A stretch of 64,000 nt of DNA from NCBI GenBank assembly GCA_963792875.1, contig CAWBXV010000002.1, forward strand, positions 744,001 to 808,000, in the 5' to 3' direction. Source of the stretch: JAHEGP01 sp963792875 (lineage in GTDB: Bacteria > Pseudomonadota > Gammaproteobacteria > Pseudomonadales > JAHEGP01). Of this stretch, positions 52,305 to 61,232 are shown piece by piece. The notes under the pieces are model-generated. The model did no database searches, was not told where the DNA came from, and saw only the letters and a list, made by a program, of their open reading frames with translations. How positions within the stretch are numbered: the stretch's first letter is position 1; each line of letters opens with the position of its first letter. The position numbers and the translations under genes were made by a program.

Positions 52305-53468
52305 ATGCCCAAGACCTTACCCAAAGATTCCGTCGGCCTGGTGACACCCCGCCGGCTGCGCTTCGATCAGCCGCTGACCCTGGCATCGGGGCGCGTGCTG
52401 GAGCGCTACGAGCTGGTCTACGAGACCTACGGCGAGCTCAACGCCGAGCGCTCCAACGCCGTGCTGATCTGCCATGCGCTCTCCGGCGATCACCACGCGG
52501 CCGGCTACCACGAGGGGCAGGACAAGCCCGGCTGGTGGGACCACTATATCGGCCCGGGCAAACCCATCGACACGCGGCGCTTTTTCGTCGTCAGCCTCAA
52601 CAACCTGGGCGGCTGCGCCGGCTCCACCGGCCCGACCTCGATCAACCCCGCCACCGGCAAGCCCTGGGGCGGCGCCTTCCCCATGCTGAGGGTGCGCGAT
52701 TGGGTCGCAAGCCAGGCCCGCCTGGCCGACGCGCTGGGCATCGAGCGGTTTGCGGCGGTGATCGGCGGCAGTCTCGGCGGCATGCAGGCCATGCGCTGGA
52801 CCATCGATTTTCCGCAGCGGCTGCGCCATTGCATCGCCATCGCCAGCGCGCTGCGCCTCAGCGCCCAGAATCTGGCCTTCAACGAGATCGCCCGGCGCGC
52901 CATCACCTCCGACCCCGGCTTCCACAGCGGCGACTACCACGAGCGCGACACGCTGCCGCGCGACGGCCTGGCGCTGGCGCGTATGATCGGCCACGTCACC
53001 TACCTGTCGAACGATCTCATGGGCGAAAAATTCGGCAGGGAGCTGCGCGCCGGCAGCTTCGACATCGGGCAGGAATCCGCTATCGAGTTTCAGGTGCAGA
53101 GTTATCTGCGCTATCAGGGAGAGCGCTTCTCTGGTCGCTTCGACGCCAACACGTACATTCTGATGACCCGGGCGCTCGACTACTTCGACCTCGCCAGAGA
53201 CTTCGGCGATGATCCGGTGCGCGCCTTCAGCGGCGCATTGTGCCGCTTTCTGATCGTCTCCTTCAGCACCGACTGGCGCTTCCCGCCCGAGCGCTCGCGG
53301 GAGATCGTCGACGCCCTGATCGCCGCCCGCCAGGCCGTGAGCTATGCCGAGATCGCCTCCAACCAGGGGCACGATGCGTTTCTCCTGCCCAATCCCCGCT
53401 ATGAGGCGATCTTTGCCAGCTACATGCAGCGCATTCATCGGGAGCTGCAGGAGGGTTCATCGCCATGA
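52305..53468 (+). CDS. metX: Homoserine O-acyltransferase MetX
   Basis: Activates homoserine for methionine synthesis. 387 residues, alpha/beta-hydrolase fold. Nucleophile Ser in AVIGGSLGGMQAMRW, Asp in SFSTDWRFPP, His in ASNQGHDAFLLP. The family includes both acetyl- and succinyl-transferases; pairing with metW in gammaproteobacteria usually goes with succinyltransferase (MetXS) activity, but I cannot decide the acyl donor from these motifs. ATG at 52305. Overlaps metW by four bases. Confidence 0.94.
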   Translation: MPKTLPKDSVGLVTPRRLRFDQPLTLASGRVLERYELVYETYGELNAERSNAVLICHALSGDHHAAGYHEGQDKPGWWDHYIGPGKPIDTRRFFVVSLNNLGGCAGSTGPTSINPATGKPWGGAFPMLRVRDWVASQARLADALGIERFAAVIGGSLGGMQAMRWTIDFPQRLRHCIAIASALRLSAQNLAFNEIARRAITSDPGFHSGDYHERDTLPRDGLALARMIGHVTYLSNDLMGEKFGRELRAGSFDIGQESAIEFQVQSYLRYQGERFSGRFDANTYILMTRALDYFDLARDFGDDPVRAFSGALCRFLIVSFSTDWRFPPERSREIVDALIAARQAVSYAEIASNQGHDAFLLPNPRYEAIFASYMQRIHRELQEGSSP

Positions 53469-54055
53469 AGCTGCCACCGGAGCTGGTACAGCAGTGGATC
53501 AGGCCCCAGGAGACCGTGCTCGATCTGGGCTGTGGCGACGGCACGCTGCTGCGCCAGCTCATCGACGAGAAGGGCGTGCTGGGTTATGGCCTGGAGATCG
53601 ACCCCACCGCCATCAACGCCTGCGTCACCGCTGGCGTCAACGTCATCGAGCAGGATCTGGACGGCGGCCTGTCGAACTTTGCCGACGGCAGCTTCGATAC
53701 GGTGGTGATGACACAGACGCTGCAAGCGGTCCACTACCCGCACCTGGTGATCGACGAGATGCTGCGCATCGGCAAGATGTGCATTCTCGTGTTCCCCAAT
53801 TTCGGCCACTGGCGCTGCCGCATGCACCTGGGCATCCGGGGGCGCATGCCGGTCTCCAAATTTCTGCCCTACCAGTGGTACGATACACCCAACATCCATT
53901 TCTGTACGATCGCGGATTTCGAGTCGCTGTGTCGCGAAAAGCAGATCAGCATTCTCAACCGCAGATTTCTGACCGCGCACGGGCGCGCCAATGTGATGAC
54001 CCGCGCCTGGCCCAATCTGTGCAGCTTGACCGCCATCTACCGCATCACCCGATAG
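53465..54055 (+). CDS. metW: Methionine biosynthesis protein MetW
   Basis: SAM-methyltransferase-fold protein required with MetX for homoserine acylation. 196 residues. Motif I VLDLGCGDGTLLRQLID, then GYGLEIDPTAINACV and VMTQTLQAVHYPHLVIDEML; the family motif KFLPYQWYDTPNIHFCTI is intact. ATG within the ATGA overlap with metX, so the two proteins are made in step. Confidence 0.95.
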   Translation: MKLPPELVQQWIRPQETVLDLGCGDGTLLRQLIDEKGVLGYGLEIDPTAINACVTAGVNVIEQDLDGGLSNFADGSFDTVVMTQTLQAVHYPHLVIDEMLRIGKMCILVFPNFGHWRCRMHLGIRGRMPVSKFLPYQWYDTPNIHFCTIADFESLCREKQISILNRRFLTAHGRANVMTRAWPNLCSLTAIYRITR

Positions 54056-54064
54056 GTCGATCCC

Positions 54065-54523
54065 GTGAAATTCACCAACGTTCTACTATTTCTGCTCAGC
54101 ACCGCCCTGACCTCGTCACTGCTGGCCGATGAACAGCCGTTCGAGGCGACCGCGGGCCCCTACACCGTTTACTACAGCCTGTTTCCGTCGACCTTTCTCC
54201 GCGCGGAGGTCGCCCAGGCCTATGGCATCGTGCGCGCCAAGAACCGCGCCGTGCTGAACGTGTCAGTGCGGGAGCGCATCGATGAGGGCGCCCAGGCCCC
54301 CACCCGCGAGAAATCGGCGGTGGTGCGCGGCACCAGCAACGACCTCATTCACAAGACCCCGCTGCAGTTCACCGAGGTGAGGGAGCAGGGCGCCCTGTAC
54401 TACCTTGCCGAGGTGCGCTTCGGCGGCACCAGCCCCCGGCTCTATTTCGATCTGCAGATCGAACCCGATCCCGGCGCCCCGCCCATCGCCATCTCCTTCA
54501 GCAAGCAGATGAGCGCCGAGTGA
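54065..54523 (+). CDS. DUF4426 periplasmic protein
   Basis: 152 residues. Signal peptide (VLLFLLSTALTSSLLADEQ, cleavage near residue 22) and a beta-rich body (YTVYYSLFPSTFLRAEVAQA) matching DUF4426, a family consistently found between metW and rdgB in Pseudomonas and relatives. Function unknown. The start is GTG at 54065. Its TGA overlaps the rdgB ATG by one base. Confidence 0.85.
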   Translation: MKFTNVLLFLLSTALTSSLLADEQPFEATAGPYTVYYSLFPSTFLRAEVAQAYGIVRAKNRAVLNVSVRERIDEGAQAPTREKSAVVRGTSNDLIHKTPLQFTEVREQGALYYLAEVRFGGTSPRLYFDLQIEPDPGAPPIAISFSKQMSAE

Positions 54524-55116
54524 TGCAGACCATCGTGCTGGCCAGCGGCAATCAGGGCAAGCTGCGCGAACTGCAGTCCCTGCTGAAGCCGGCGGGTTAC
54601 GCGGCCGTCTCCCAGCGCGACTTCGAGGTACCCGAGGCCGAGGAGACGGGGCTGAGCTTCGTCGAAAACGCGATCATCAAGGCCCGCAATGCCTGCCACC
54701 ACAGCGGCCTGCCGGCGCTGGCCGACGACTCCGGACTGGAGGTCGATGCCCTCGACGGCCGGCCGGGCATCTACTCTGCGCGCTTCAGCGGGCCCGGCGC
54801 CTCGGATGCCAGCAACAACGAGCACCTGCTCGACGCGCTGCGGGGCGTTGCCAACGCCGACCGCACCGCCCGCTACCAGTGCGTAATCGTCGCGATGCGC
54901 CACGCCAGGGACCCCTCGCCCCTCATCTGCCAGGGCACCTGGGAAGGGCGCATCCTCGAACAGCCTGCCGGCAGCGGCGGCTTCGGCTACGACCCCCTGT
55001 TCCTGGTGGAGGAATACCAGTGCAGCGCGGCGCAATTGCCCGCCGCGGTCAAGAACCACGCCAGCCACCGCGGCCAGGCGATGCGACAACTGCTGTCCCT
55101 GCTCGCCCGCCGCTGA
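54523..55116 (+). CDS. rdgB: RdgB, XTP/dITP diphosphatase
   Basis: House-cleaning NTPase hydrolysing deaminated purine nucleotides. 197 residues, Ham1 family: TIVLASGNQGKLRELQSLL, SFVENAIIKARNACHHSGLP, ALADDSGLEVDALDGRPGIY and GGFGYDPLFLVEE. ATG at 54523. Single-base overlap (TGATG) with the upstream gene; hemW starts one base after its stop. Confidence 0.96.
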   Translation: MQTIVLASGNQGKLRELQSLLKPAGYAAVSQRDFEVPEAEETGLSFVENAIIKARNACHHSGLPALADDSGLEVDALDGRPGIYSARFSGPGASDASNNEHLLDALRGVANADRTARYQCVIVAMRHARDPSPLICQGTWEGRILEQPAGSGGFGYDPLFLVEEYQCSAAQLPAAVKNHASHRGQAMRQLLSLLARR

Positions 55117-55117
55117 C

Positions 55118-56248
55118 GTGCAGCTGCCGCCGCTCAGCCTCTACATTCACATTCCGTGGTGCGTGCGCAAGTGCCCGTATTGTGATTTCAACTCGCACCA
55201 AGCCCCCCTGCAGCTGCCCGAGACCGAGTATGTGAACGCGCTGCTGGGGGAATTCGACCGCCGCTGCGACGCCCTCCGCGATCGCGAGATCGGGTCGGTA
55301 TTCTTTGGCGGCGGCACGCCCAGCCTGTTTTCCCCTGACGCGATCGGGTCCGTCATCGATCAGCTCGATCGCCGCCTGCGCTGGGCGGCCGACGTCGAAA
55401 TAACCCTGGAGGCGAATCCGGGCACGGTCGACCGCCAGCGCTTTGCCGGTTTCAGGACCGCCGGCGTCAACCGCCTGTCCATCGGCGTACAGAGCTTCGA
55501 CGACGCGCTGCTGCGCGCGCTCGGCCGCATCCACGGCGGCAGCGAGGCGCTGGCCGCCATCGCGGCCGCGCACTCGGCCGGCTTCTCCCGGGTCAATGTC
55601 GACCTCATGTACGGCCTGCCAGGCCAGAGCACGGCGCAGGCGCTGGCCGACCTGCGCGCTGCCATCGCCTGCGGGATCGGCCACCTGTCCTGGTACGAAC
55701 TGACGATCGAACCCAATACGGCGTTCTACAACGCGCCGCCAGCGCTGCCGCAGGAAGATCACCTGGCTGCGATGGAGGCTGAGGGGCGCAGCCTGCTGGC
55801 GGCAGCAGGCTACGAGCGCTATGAGATCTCCGCCTACGCGCGCCCCGCGCAGGCATGCCGGCACAATCTCAACTACTGGCAGTTCGGCGATTATCTCGGA
55901 CTCGGCGCCGGCGCCCACAGCAAGCTGACCGATCCCGCCACGGGTCGCATCTGCCGCACCTGGAACACCCGCGTGCCTGCGGACTACCTGGGCAGCGCCC
56001 GCCACCAGCCGGCCGGGCGCCGCGAGCTGGCCGCCGCCGAGCTACCCGTGGAATTCATGATGAACGCTCTGCGCCTCACGCACGGCGTGGCCGCTGGCTG
56101 CTTTGAGGCCCGCACCGGCCTGGCGTTGAACGCGCTGCAACCGGCGCTGTCGCAGCTGCGCCAGCGCGGCCTGCTGGCAGCCGGGGACCGGCTGTGCACC
56201 ACCACCCAGGGCAGCCGCTTTCTCGATAGCGTACTGGCCTGCTTTTAG
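55118..56248 (+). CDS. hemW: HemW, radical-SAM heme chaperone-like protein
   Basis: 376 residues. The [4Fe-4S] motif CVRKCPYC lies near the N-terminus after LSLYIHIPW, followed by FFGGGTPSLFSP and RLSIGVQSFDDALLRALGR. HemW proteins resemble HemN but lack its extra N-terminal residues and act in heme trafficking rather than coproporphyrinogen oxidation; some genomes mislabel them. The start is GTG at 55118. Its TAG overlaps the convergent trmB stop. Confidence 0.93.
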   Translation: MQLPPLSLYIHIPWCVRKCPYCDFNSHQAPLQLPETEYVNALLGEFDRRCDALRDREIGSVFFGGGTPSLFSPDAIGSVIDQLDRRLRWAADVEITLEANPGTVDRQRFAGFRTAGVNRLSIGVQSFDDALLRALGRIHGGSEALAAIAAAHSAGFSRVNVDLMYGLPGQSTAQALADLRAAIACGIGHLSWYELTIEPNTAFYNAPPALPQEDHLAAMEAEGRSLLAAAGYERYEISAYARPAQACRHNLNYWQFGDYLGLGAGAHSKLTDPATGRICRTWNTRVPADYLGSARHQPAGRRELAAAELPVEFMMNALRLTHGVAAGCFEARTGLALNALQPALSQLRQRGLLAAGDRLCTTTQGSRFLDSVLACF

Positions 56249-56913
56249 ATTTTCTCGAAGATCAGGTCCCACACGCCGTGGCCGAGGCGCTCCCCGCGCT
56301 GCTCGAACTTGGTACAGGGCCGCCACGCCGGGCGAGGAGAAAAATGGCCGACGCCGGCTCGATTGACGAAGTCGGCCTGCGCCGACAGGACTTCCATCAT
56401 GTGTTCGGCGTAGGGCTGCCAGTCGGTGGCCAGGTGAAAGTAGCCGCCGGGGCGCAGCCTGCTGGCCACCAGGGCTGCAAAATCGTCCTGCAGCAGGCGG
56501 CGCTTGTGGTGCTTTTTCTTGGGCCACGGGTCGGGAAAATACAGTTGAACGCCATCCAGGCACTGCGGGGGAAGACACCGCTGCAGCACCTCGACCGCGT
56601 CCTCGCGATATACCCTCACATTGTCGATGTCCTGCTGTTCGCACAGCCACAGCAGCTTGCCGACGCCCGGTTCGTGGACCTCGATGCCGATGTAGTCAGT
56701 GCCAGGCTGCGCCTGGGCCATCTCGGCCAGCGAGGCGCCCATGCCAAAGCCCACTTCGACAATCGCGGGCGCCACCCTGCCGAACACCGCGGCGGGGTCG
56801 ATCATGCCGTCGGCGGAATCCAGCCCCCACCTGGCCCAGCCCAGCTCCAGCGCCTGCCGCTGCCCTGCCGTCATGCGCCCGGCGCGGCGGACAAAACTGC
56901 GCACGGGACGCAC
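56245..56913 (-). CDS. trmB: tRNA (guanine-N7-)-methyltransferase TrmB
   Basis: Makes m7G46 in tRNA. 222 residues. SAM motif IVEVGFGMGASLAEMAQAQP, IGIEVHEPGVG, and the catalytic signature LYFPDPWPKKKHHKRRL. The start is GTG at 56913. The DUF423 gene ends three bases upstream on the same strand. Convergent with hemW with overlapping stops. Confidence 0.95.
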   Translation of the reverse strand: MRPVRSFVRRAGRMTAGQRQALELGWARWGLDSADGMIDPAAVFGRVAPAIVEVGFGMGASLAEMAQAQPGTDYIGIEVHEPGVGKLLWLCEQQDIDNVRVYREDAVEVLQRCLPPQCLDGVQLYFPDPWPKKKHHKRRLLQDDFAALVASRLRPGGYFHLATDWQPYAEHMMEVLSAQADFVNRAGVGHFSPRPAWRPCTKFEQRGERLGHGVWDLIFEKI

Positions 56914-56915
56914 GC

Positions 56916-57299
56916 TCAGGCGCTCCCCGGCAATTTGAACGCAGCCCAGGCGAGCGCCAACCAGCCGATCAGGAAGGCCAGCCCGCCCAACGGCGTGATC
57001 GCCCCCAGCCAGCGCACACCGGTCACTGCCAGCAGATACAGGCTGCCGGAGAACAACAGCAGGCCGGCCACGAAGCAGGCGGCACTCAGACCCAGGCCGC
57101 TCGTGGCGGGCTTGCTGAGCATCAGCGAGGCCACCAGCAGCAGCGCCAGCGCGTGGTAAAAATGGTACTGCACAGCGGTCTGAAACACCGCCATCATGTC
57201 GGGCGCCAGGCGCTCCTTGAGGCCGTGCGCGCCAAAAGCGCCCAGCGCCACGGCAAGAAAACCCGCGAGCGCGGCCGCGCTCAATACGATTCTAGTCAA
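56916..57299 (-). CDS. DUF423 family inner-membrane protein (YgdD-like)
   Basis: 127 residues with four predicted membrane helices (SAAALAGFLAVALGAFGAHG, HALALLLVASLML, ACFVAGLLLFSGSLYLLAV, GGLAFLIGWLALAWAAF). The N-terminal GAFGAHGLK motif is the DUF423 hallmark. Function unknown. The start is TTG at 57299, preceded by AGAGGT at ideal spacing, and gives the family N-terminus. Same strand as rpoH but beyond its terminator. Confidence 0.87.
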   Translation of the reverse strand: MTRIVLSAAALAGFLAVALGAFGAHGLKERLAPDMMAVFQTAVQYHFYHALALLLVASLMLSKPATSGLGLSAACFVAGLLLFSGSLYLLAVTGVRWLGAITPLGGLAFLIGWLALAWAAFKLPGSA

Positions 57300-57351
57300 G
57301 GGATACCTCTTCTGGGAGTCAGCCCACCTGCCGCGCAGGTGCCGCAACAAC

Positions 57352-57374
57352 AAAAAAGCCGCTCAACGGCGGCT
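57352..57374 (-). terminator. Rho-independent terminator of rpoH
   Basis: On the minus strand the stem AGCCGC/GCGGCT (57374-57357) with a six-base loop is followed by a run of six T (57357-57352). Begins 19 bases after the rpoH stop. The best intrinsic terminator in the window besides 6S RNA. Confidence 0.82.
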
Positions 57375-57392
57375 CTTCGCAACAGCCCGCGT

Positions 57393-58244
57393 TCAGTCCT
57401 GCAGATTTTCCCTGACTTTTTTCATCGCGTTCTGCTCTATCTGTCGAATGCGCTCGGCCGAGACACCGTATTTGACCGCCAGCTCCTGCAGCGTGGCTTT
57501 GGATTCGAGCAGCCACCGGCTGGCGATGACATCTCTGGAGCGCTCGTCCAGTTGTTCGATGGCGCGGTGGAGCCTGAATTCACTGCTGCTCTCCCAGTCG
57601 GCCGCCTCGAGCTGAACGGCCGGGTCCGCCGCCCGGTCTTCGAGATAACTGGCAGGCGCACTGTAAGTGCTCTCGTCCTCTTCGCCGGCGCCGTCAAACG
57701 CGGTGTCGTAGGAGCTCATGCGGCCTTCCATGCGCCGCACTTCCTCGACCGCCACACCGAGATCGGCCGCCATCGCCGCGGCTTCATCGTTGGTCAGCCA
57801 GTTGAGGCTCTTCTTATGGCTGCGCAGATTGAAGAACAGCTTGCGCTGGGCTTTCGTGGTAGCCACTTTGACGATGCGCCAGTTGCGCAGGATGTACTCG
57901 TGCATTTCTGCCTTGATCCAATGCACGGCAAAGGACACCAGGCGCACGCCCTTCTCGGGATCGAAGCGCTTCACGGCCTTCATCAGGCCGACATTGCCCT
58001 CCTGGATCAGATCCGCCAGCGGCAGACCATAGCCGGTGTAGCTGCGGGCGACGTGCACCACAAAACGCAGGTGGCTCAACACCAGCTGGCGCGCCGCATC
58101 GAGGTCCTGATGATAGAAGAGCCGTTCCGCCAGTTGCCGTTCCTCTTCCAGAGACAGCATCGGCGTGGCATTTACAGCCTGAATATAGCTATTGACATTG
58201 CCGCCAGGCATCATCACCGCTGTGGGCTGTAACTCGGTACTCAT
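57393..58244 (-). CDS. rpoH: Heat-shock sigma factor RpoH (sigma-32)
   Basis: 283 residues. Region 2 (SHLRFVVHVARSYTGYGLPL, ADLIQEGNVGLMKAVKRFDP), the sigma-32-specific RpoH box QRKLFFNLRSHK, region 3 and region 4 helix-turn-helix (ATLQELAVKYGVSAERIRQI). ATG at 58244. The order ftsY-ftsE-ftsX-rpoH on one strand is conserved. The upstream CIRCE element indicates repression by HrcA in addition to usual sigma-32 controls. Confidence 0.97.
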   Translation of the reverse strand: MSTELQPTAVMMPGGNVNSYIQAVNATPMLSLEEERQLAERLFYHQDLDAARQLVLSHLRFVVHVARSYTGYGLPLADLIQEGNVGLMKAVKRFDPEKGVRLVSFAVHWIKAEMHEYILRNWRIVKVATTKAQRKLFFNLRSHKKSLNWLTNDEAAAMAADLGVAVEEVRRMEGRMSSYDTAFDGAGEEDESTYSAPASYLEDRAADPAVQLEAADWESSSEFRLHRAIEQLDERSRDVIASRWLLESKATLQELAVKYGVSAERIRQIEQNAMKKVRENLQD

Positions 58245-58272
58245 GTGGCTTCCCCTTTGTGCAAACCGTGAA

Positions 58273-58302
58273 ATTCTAGCACTCCTATAATTAGAGTGCT
58301 AA
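58273..58302 (-). promoter_or_regulatory. Predicted rpoH promoter overlapping CIRCE
   Basis: On the minus strand TTAGCA (58302-58297) acts as -35, then an 18-base spacer, then TAGAAT (58278-58273) as -10, 5/6 match. Both boxes fall within or at the edge of the CIRCE arms, the classical repression geometry. Confidence 0.5.
58276..58302. promoter_or_regulatory. CIRCE operator (HrcA binding site) upstream of rpoH
   Basis: Read on the plus strand: CTAGCACTC, nine bases, GAGTGCTAA. The CIRCE consensus is TTAGCACTC-N9-GAGTGCTAA, so 17 of 18 positions match and the spacer is exact. It lies 32 bases upstream of the rpoH ATG and overlaps its predicted promoter. Confidence 0.88.
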
Positions 58303-58362
58303 TTCGCAAAAAGTTCCTGTAACGGTGAGGATTAGAACCCGCCCACTCCCGCCGCCTGCCCG

Positions 58363-59367
58363 CTAGCGCGGCGTGATGGCACCCAGGTGCCGGCTGACCG
58401 CCAGCCAGGCGCCGCAGAGCCCCAGCGTCGCGCCGCCCCAGGCCAGCGCCAGGGTATCCAGCACGCTGAGGCCCGCCAGGCGGAAATCGCTCTGATACAG
58501 GGCTGCCAGCTCACCGACGGGACCATCGAGCCATAGCAGTACCAGGACGATGAGCAGCCAGGCCACGACGGCGCCGCCGAGTCCATACCAGAGGCCGGTA
58601 TAGAGAAAGGGCCGACGGACGAAGGCATCGGTGCCGCCCACCAGCTTGATCACCAGAATCTCTTCCCGCCGGCTGGCGATGGCCAGGCGGATGGTGTTGC
58701 CCGCCACCAGCAGTACCCCGAGCGCCAGCAGCAGCGCAAGCGCCAGACTCGCGCGCCGGCCCAGCTCAAGCAGCGCATACAAGCGCTGCACCCACTGCAG
58801 ATCGAGCTGGGCCAGCTCGACCTTCCCGGACGCGCGCAGCTCCTCCAGCAAGCGCTCGAGCGACTCGACCGTGCTGGCTTCAAGCGACGGCGTCAGCACC
58901 AGCACCGCCGGCAGGGGGTTCTCCGGCAGCGCGGACAGCAGATCACCGAAGCCCGACAGCTGCCGGAACTCATCCAGCGCCTGTTCGCGGGAGATGTAGC
59001 GCGCCTGGGCAATTTCGGGCCGCCCGCCGTAGCTGCCGGCCAGCGCGAGGCCTTCCGTTGCGCTGACGCCGTCGCTCAGAAACGCCGAGATGCGCGCCGC
59101 CCCATCCCAGCCAGCGGTCAGCTGCTGCACGTTGTTCAGTGCCACGAACAGCACGCAGGGCAGCGCCAGGGCGATGCCGATCGCCAGCCAGGTGAGCATG
59201 CTGGCCAGCGGCGCGCGCAGCAGGCGCTGCAGCGACTGCAGGGCCCCCTGCCGGTGATTTTCCAGCCACGCCCGCAGCTGTTGCGCGAACGTGCTGCGGG
59301 ATTGCACCGCCCCGCTGTCGCGGCGCGGACGGACGCGACGATCGGCCTGATCCTTGCGGCCACTCAC
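58363..59367 (-). CDS. ftsX: Cell division protein FtsX
   Basis: Permease-like partner of FtsE that activates septal peptidoglycan hydrolases. 334 residues: cytoplasmic N-tail, helix 1 (MLTWLAIGIALALPCVLFVAL), the extracytoplasmic domain, and three C-terminal helices (LALALLLALGVLLVAGNTI, YGLGGAVVAWLLIVLVLLW, LALAWGGATLGLCGAWLAV). The start is GTG at 59367, overlapping the ftsE stop (GTGA). Followed by the rpoH promoter region. Confidence 0.95.
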   Translation of the reverse strand: MSGRKDQADRRVRPRRDSGAVQSRSTFAQQLRAWLENHRQGALQSLQRLLRAPLASMLTWLAIGIALALPCVLFVALNNVQQLTAGWDGAARISAFLSDGVSATEGLALAGSYGGRPEIAQARYISREQALDEFRQLSGFGDLLSALPENPLPAVLVLTPSLEASTVESLERLLEELRASGKVELAQLDLQWVQRLYALLELGRRASLALALLLALGVLLVAGNTIRLAIASRREEILVIKLVGGTDAFVRRPFLYTGLWYGLGGAVVAWLLIVLVLLWLDGPVGELAALYQSDFRLAGLSVLDTLALAWGGATLGLCGAWLAVSRHLGAITPR

Positions 59368-60044
59368 CCTGACAGGCTCCCCTGGGCAGCACCCTGCACC
59401 ACCCTGCCGTCATGCAGCGTGATGACGCGGCGGGGCTGGCGCGCGATCAGCGCGTGATTGTGCGTGGCGATCAGCACCGTGACACCCACCCGGTTGAATT
59501 CCTCGAACAGCGACATGATTTCCGCAGACAGCGCGGGGTCCAGATTGCCGGTGGGCTCATCCGCCAGCAACAGCTCGGGCTTGTTCACCACCGCTCTGGC
59601 AATCCCCACCCTCTGCTGCTCCCCTCCCGACAGGGCAATGGGGTTGCGCTGTTCCTTCTGCAGCAGACCGACCTTGTCCAGGGCGGCTCGCACGCGGCGC
59701 CCGGTCTCGCGCGGAGGGCTGCCGGCGATAACCAGCGGCAGCGCGACGTTGTCGTACACGCTGCGATCGAACAGCAACTGGTGATTCTGAAAAACGACGC
59801 CGATGTTGCGGCGATGATAGGGAATGCGCCGGTCTCTGAGCCTGTTGAGATTCTGGCCGTTGACCACCACCTGGCCACCGGAGGCCCTCTCGATGCACAT
59901 GATGAGCTTGAGCAGCGTGCTCTTGCCCGCCCCGGAATGCCCGGTGAGGAAAACCAGATCCTCGCGCTCAATGCGGAAGCTCACCCGCTGCAGGGCGTCG
60001 TGCCCCTCGGGATAGCGCTTGCTGACGTTGTCAAACTGGATCAT
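59364..60044 (-). CDS. ftsE: Cell division ATPase FtsE
   Basis: 226 residues, ABC ATPase. MIQFDNVSKRYPEGHDALQR, Walker A LTGHSGAGKSTLLKLI, Q-loop GVVFQNHQLLFD, signature LSGGEQQRVGIARA, Walker B LLLADEPTGNLD, H-loop IATHNHAL. ATG at 60044, 24 bases after the ftsY stop. Confidence 0.96.
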   Translation of the reverse strand: MIQFDNVSKRYPEGHDALQRVSFRIEREDLVFLTGHSGAGKSTLLKLIMCIERASGGQVVVNGQNLNRLRDRRIPYHRRNIGVVFQNHQLLFDRSVYDNVALPLVIAGSPPRETGRRVRAALDKVGLLQKEQRNPIALSGGEQQRVGIARAVVNKPELLLADEPTGNLDPALSAEIMSLFEEFNRVGVTVLIATHNHALIARQPRRVITLHDGRVVQGAAQGSLSG

Positions 60045-60068
60045 TGCCGAGGCAGCCCCGCGGTCGCT

Positions 60069-61136
60069 TCAGTGCTCATGGGCAAACAGCGCGGCGACAA
60101 AATCCTGGGCGCTGAAAGGGCGCAGATCATCGACTCCCTCACCCACCCCGATATACCGGATGGGCAGACCGGTCTGCTTGCAGATCGCGAAAATCACTCC
60201 ACCCTTGGCGGTGCCATCGAGCTTGGTCAGCGCCACGCCGGAGACGTTGACCACGGATTGAAAGGTCTGGGCCTGGCTGATGGCATTCTGGCCGGTGGCG
60301 GCATCGAGTACCAGCAGCGTCTCATGCGGCGCCGAGCTGTCGACCTTGCCCATGACGCGCACGACCTTCTTCAGCTCTTCCATGAGGTTGTCCTTGTTGT
60401 GCAGGCGGCCGGCGGTATCGGCGATGAGTACGTCGACGCCCCTGGCGCGGGCCGCCGCCAGCGCGTCATACAGCACCGAGGCGGCATCGGCACCGGTCGG
60501 CTGGGAGATCACCGGAACGTCGTTGCGCTCGCCCCAGCTGATCAGCTGCTCGACTGCCGCGGCGCGGAACGTATCGCCAGCCGCCAGCATGACCGAGCGG
60601 CCCTCATGTTTGAAGCGCCGCGCCAGCTTGCCGATGGTGGTGGTCTTGCCGACGCCATTGACGCCCACGACGAGGATCACAAAGGGCTTTTTTGTCGGGT
60701 CGATCACCAGCGGCAGATCGGAGGGCGCCAGCAATTTGGCCAGCTCGGACGCCAGCGCCTTGAACACCGCATCGCCGTCAGCCAGCTCCTTGCGCTTGAT
60801 CCCCCCCGCCAGATGATCGACGATCTGGCTGGTTGCATCGACGCCGACGTCCGCCGTGAGCAAGGCCGTCTCGAGCTGATCCATGACGTCATCGTCGATC
60901 TCCTTCTGACCGAGCAGAAAGGTTCCGACATTACCGGCCAGGCTGCTGCCAGTGCGCTTGAGGCCCTGCTTGAGCCGTGACAACAGCTTGCCGGCCTTGC
61001 CCGGCTCGTCGGCTCCCTCCGGCGTGGGGGCCGGCGCTCCCGCCGGCTGCAGCGGATCGACCGGAACCGCCGAGGTGACGGGCACAACGTCCGCAGCGAC
61101 GCCCTCATCACCGCCCTTGCGCTTGAAAATCTTCAT
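60069..61136 (-). CDS. ftsY: Signal recognition particle receptor FtsY
   Basis: GTPase that docks SRP-ribosome complexes at the membrane. 355 residues: a short acidic/proline-rich A domain, then the NG domain with G1 VVGVNGVGKTTTIGKLARR, DTAGRLHNKDNLMEELKK, TKLDGTAKGGVIFAI and the C-terminal YIGVGEGVDDLRPF. ATG at 61136. First gene of ftsY-ftsE-ftsX; divergent from rsmD across 96 bases. Confidence 0.96.
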   Translation of the reverse strand: MKIFKRKGGDEGVAADVVPVTSAVPVDPLQPAGAPAPTPEGADEPGKAGKLLSRLKQGLKRTGSSLAGNVGTFLLGQKEIDDDVMDQLETALLTADVGVDATSQIVDHLAGGIKRKELADGDAVFKALASELAKLLAPSDLPLVIDPTKKPFVILVVGVNGVGKTTTIGKLARRFKHEGRSVMLAAGDTFRAAAVEQLISWGERNDVPVISQPTGADAASVLYDALAAARARGVDVLIADTAGRLHNKDNLMEELKKVVRVMGKVDSSAPHETLLVLDAATGQNAISQAQTFQSVVNVSGVALTKLDGTAKGGVIFAICKQTGLPIRYIGVGEGVDDLRPFSAQDFVAALFAHEH

Positions 61137-61232
61137 GGGTAGATACTTTTCTGCCTGAGGATTGATATAGGGAAGACCATTCGTCGGTTATCCTACCATT
61201 TTACCGGTTGCAAGGCGCGGCCAAGGCACGCA

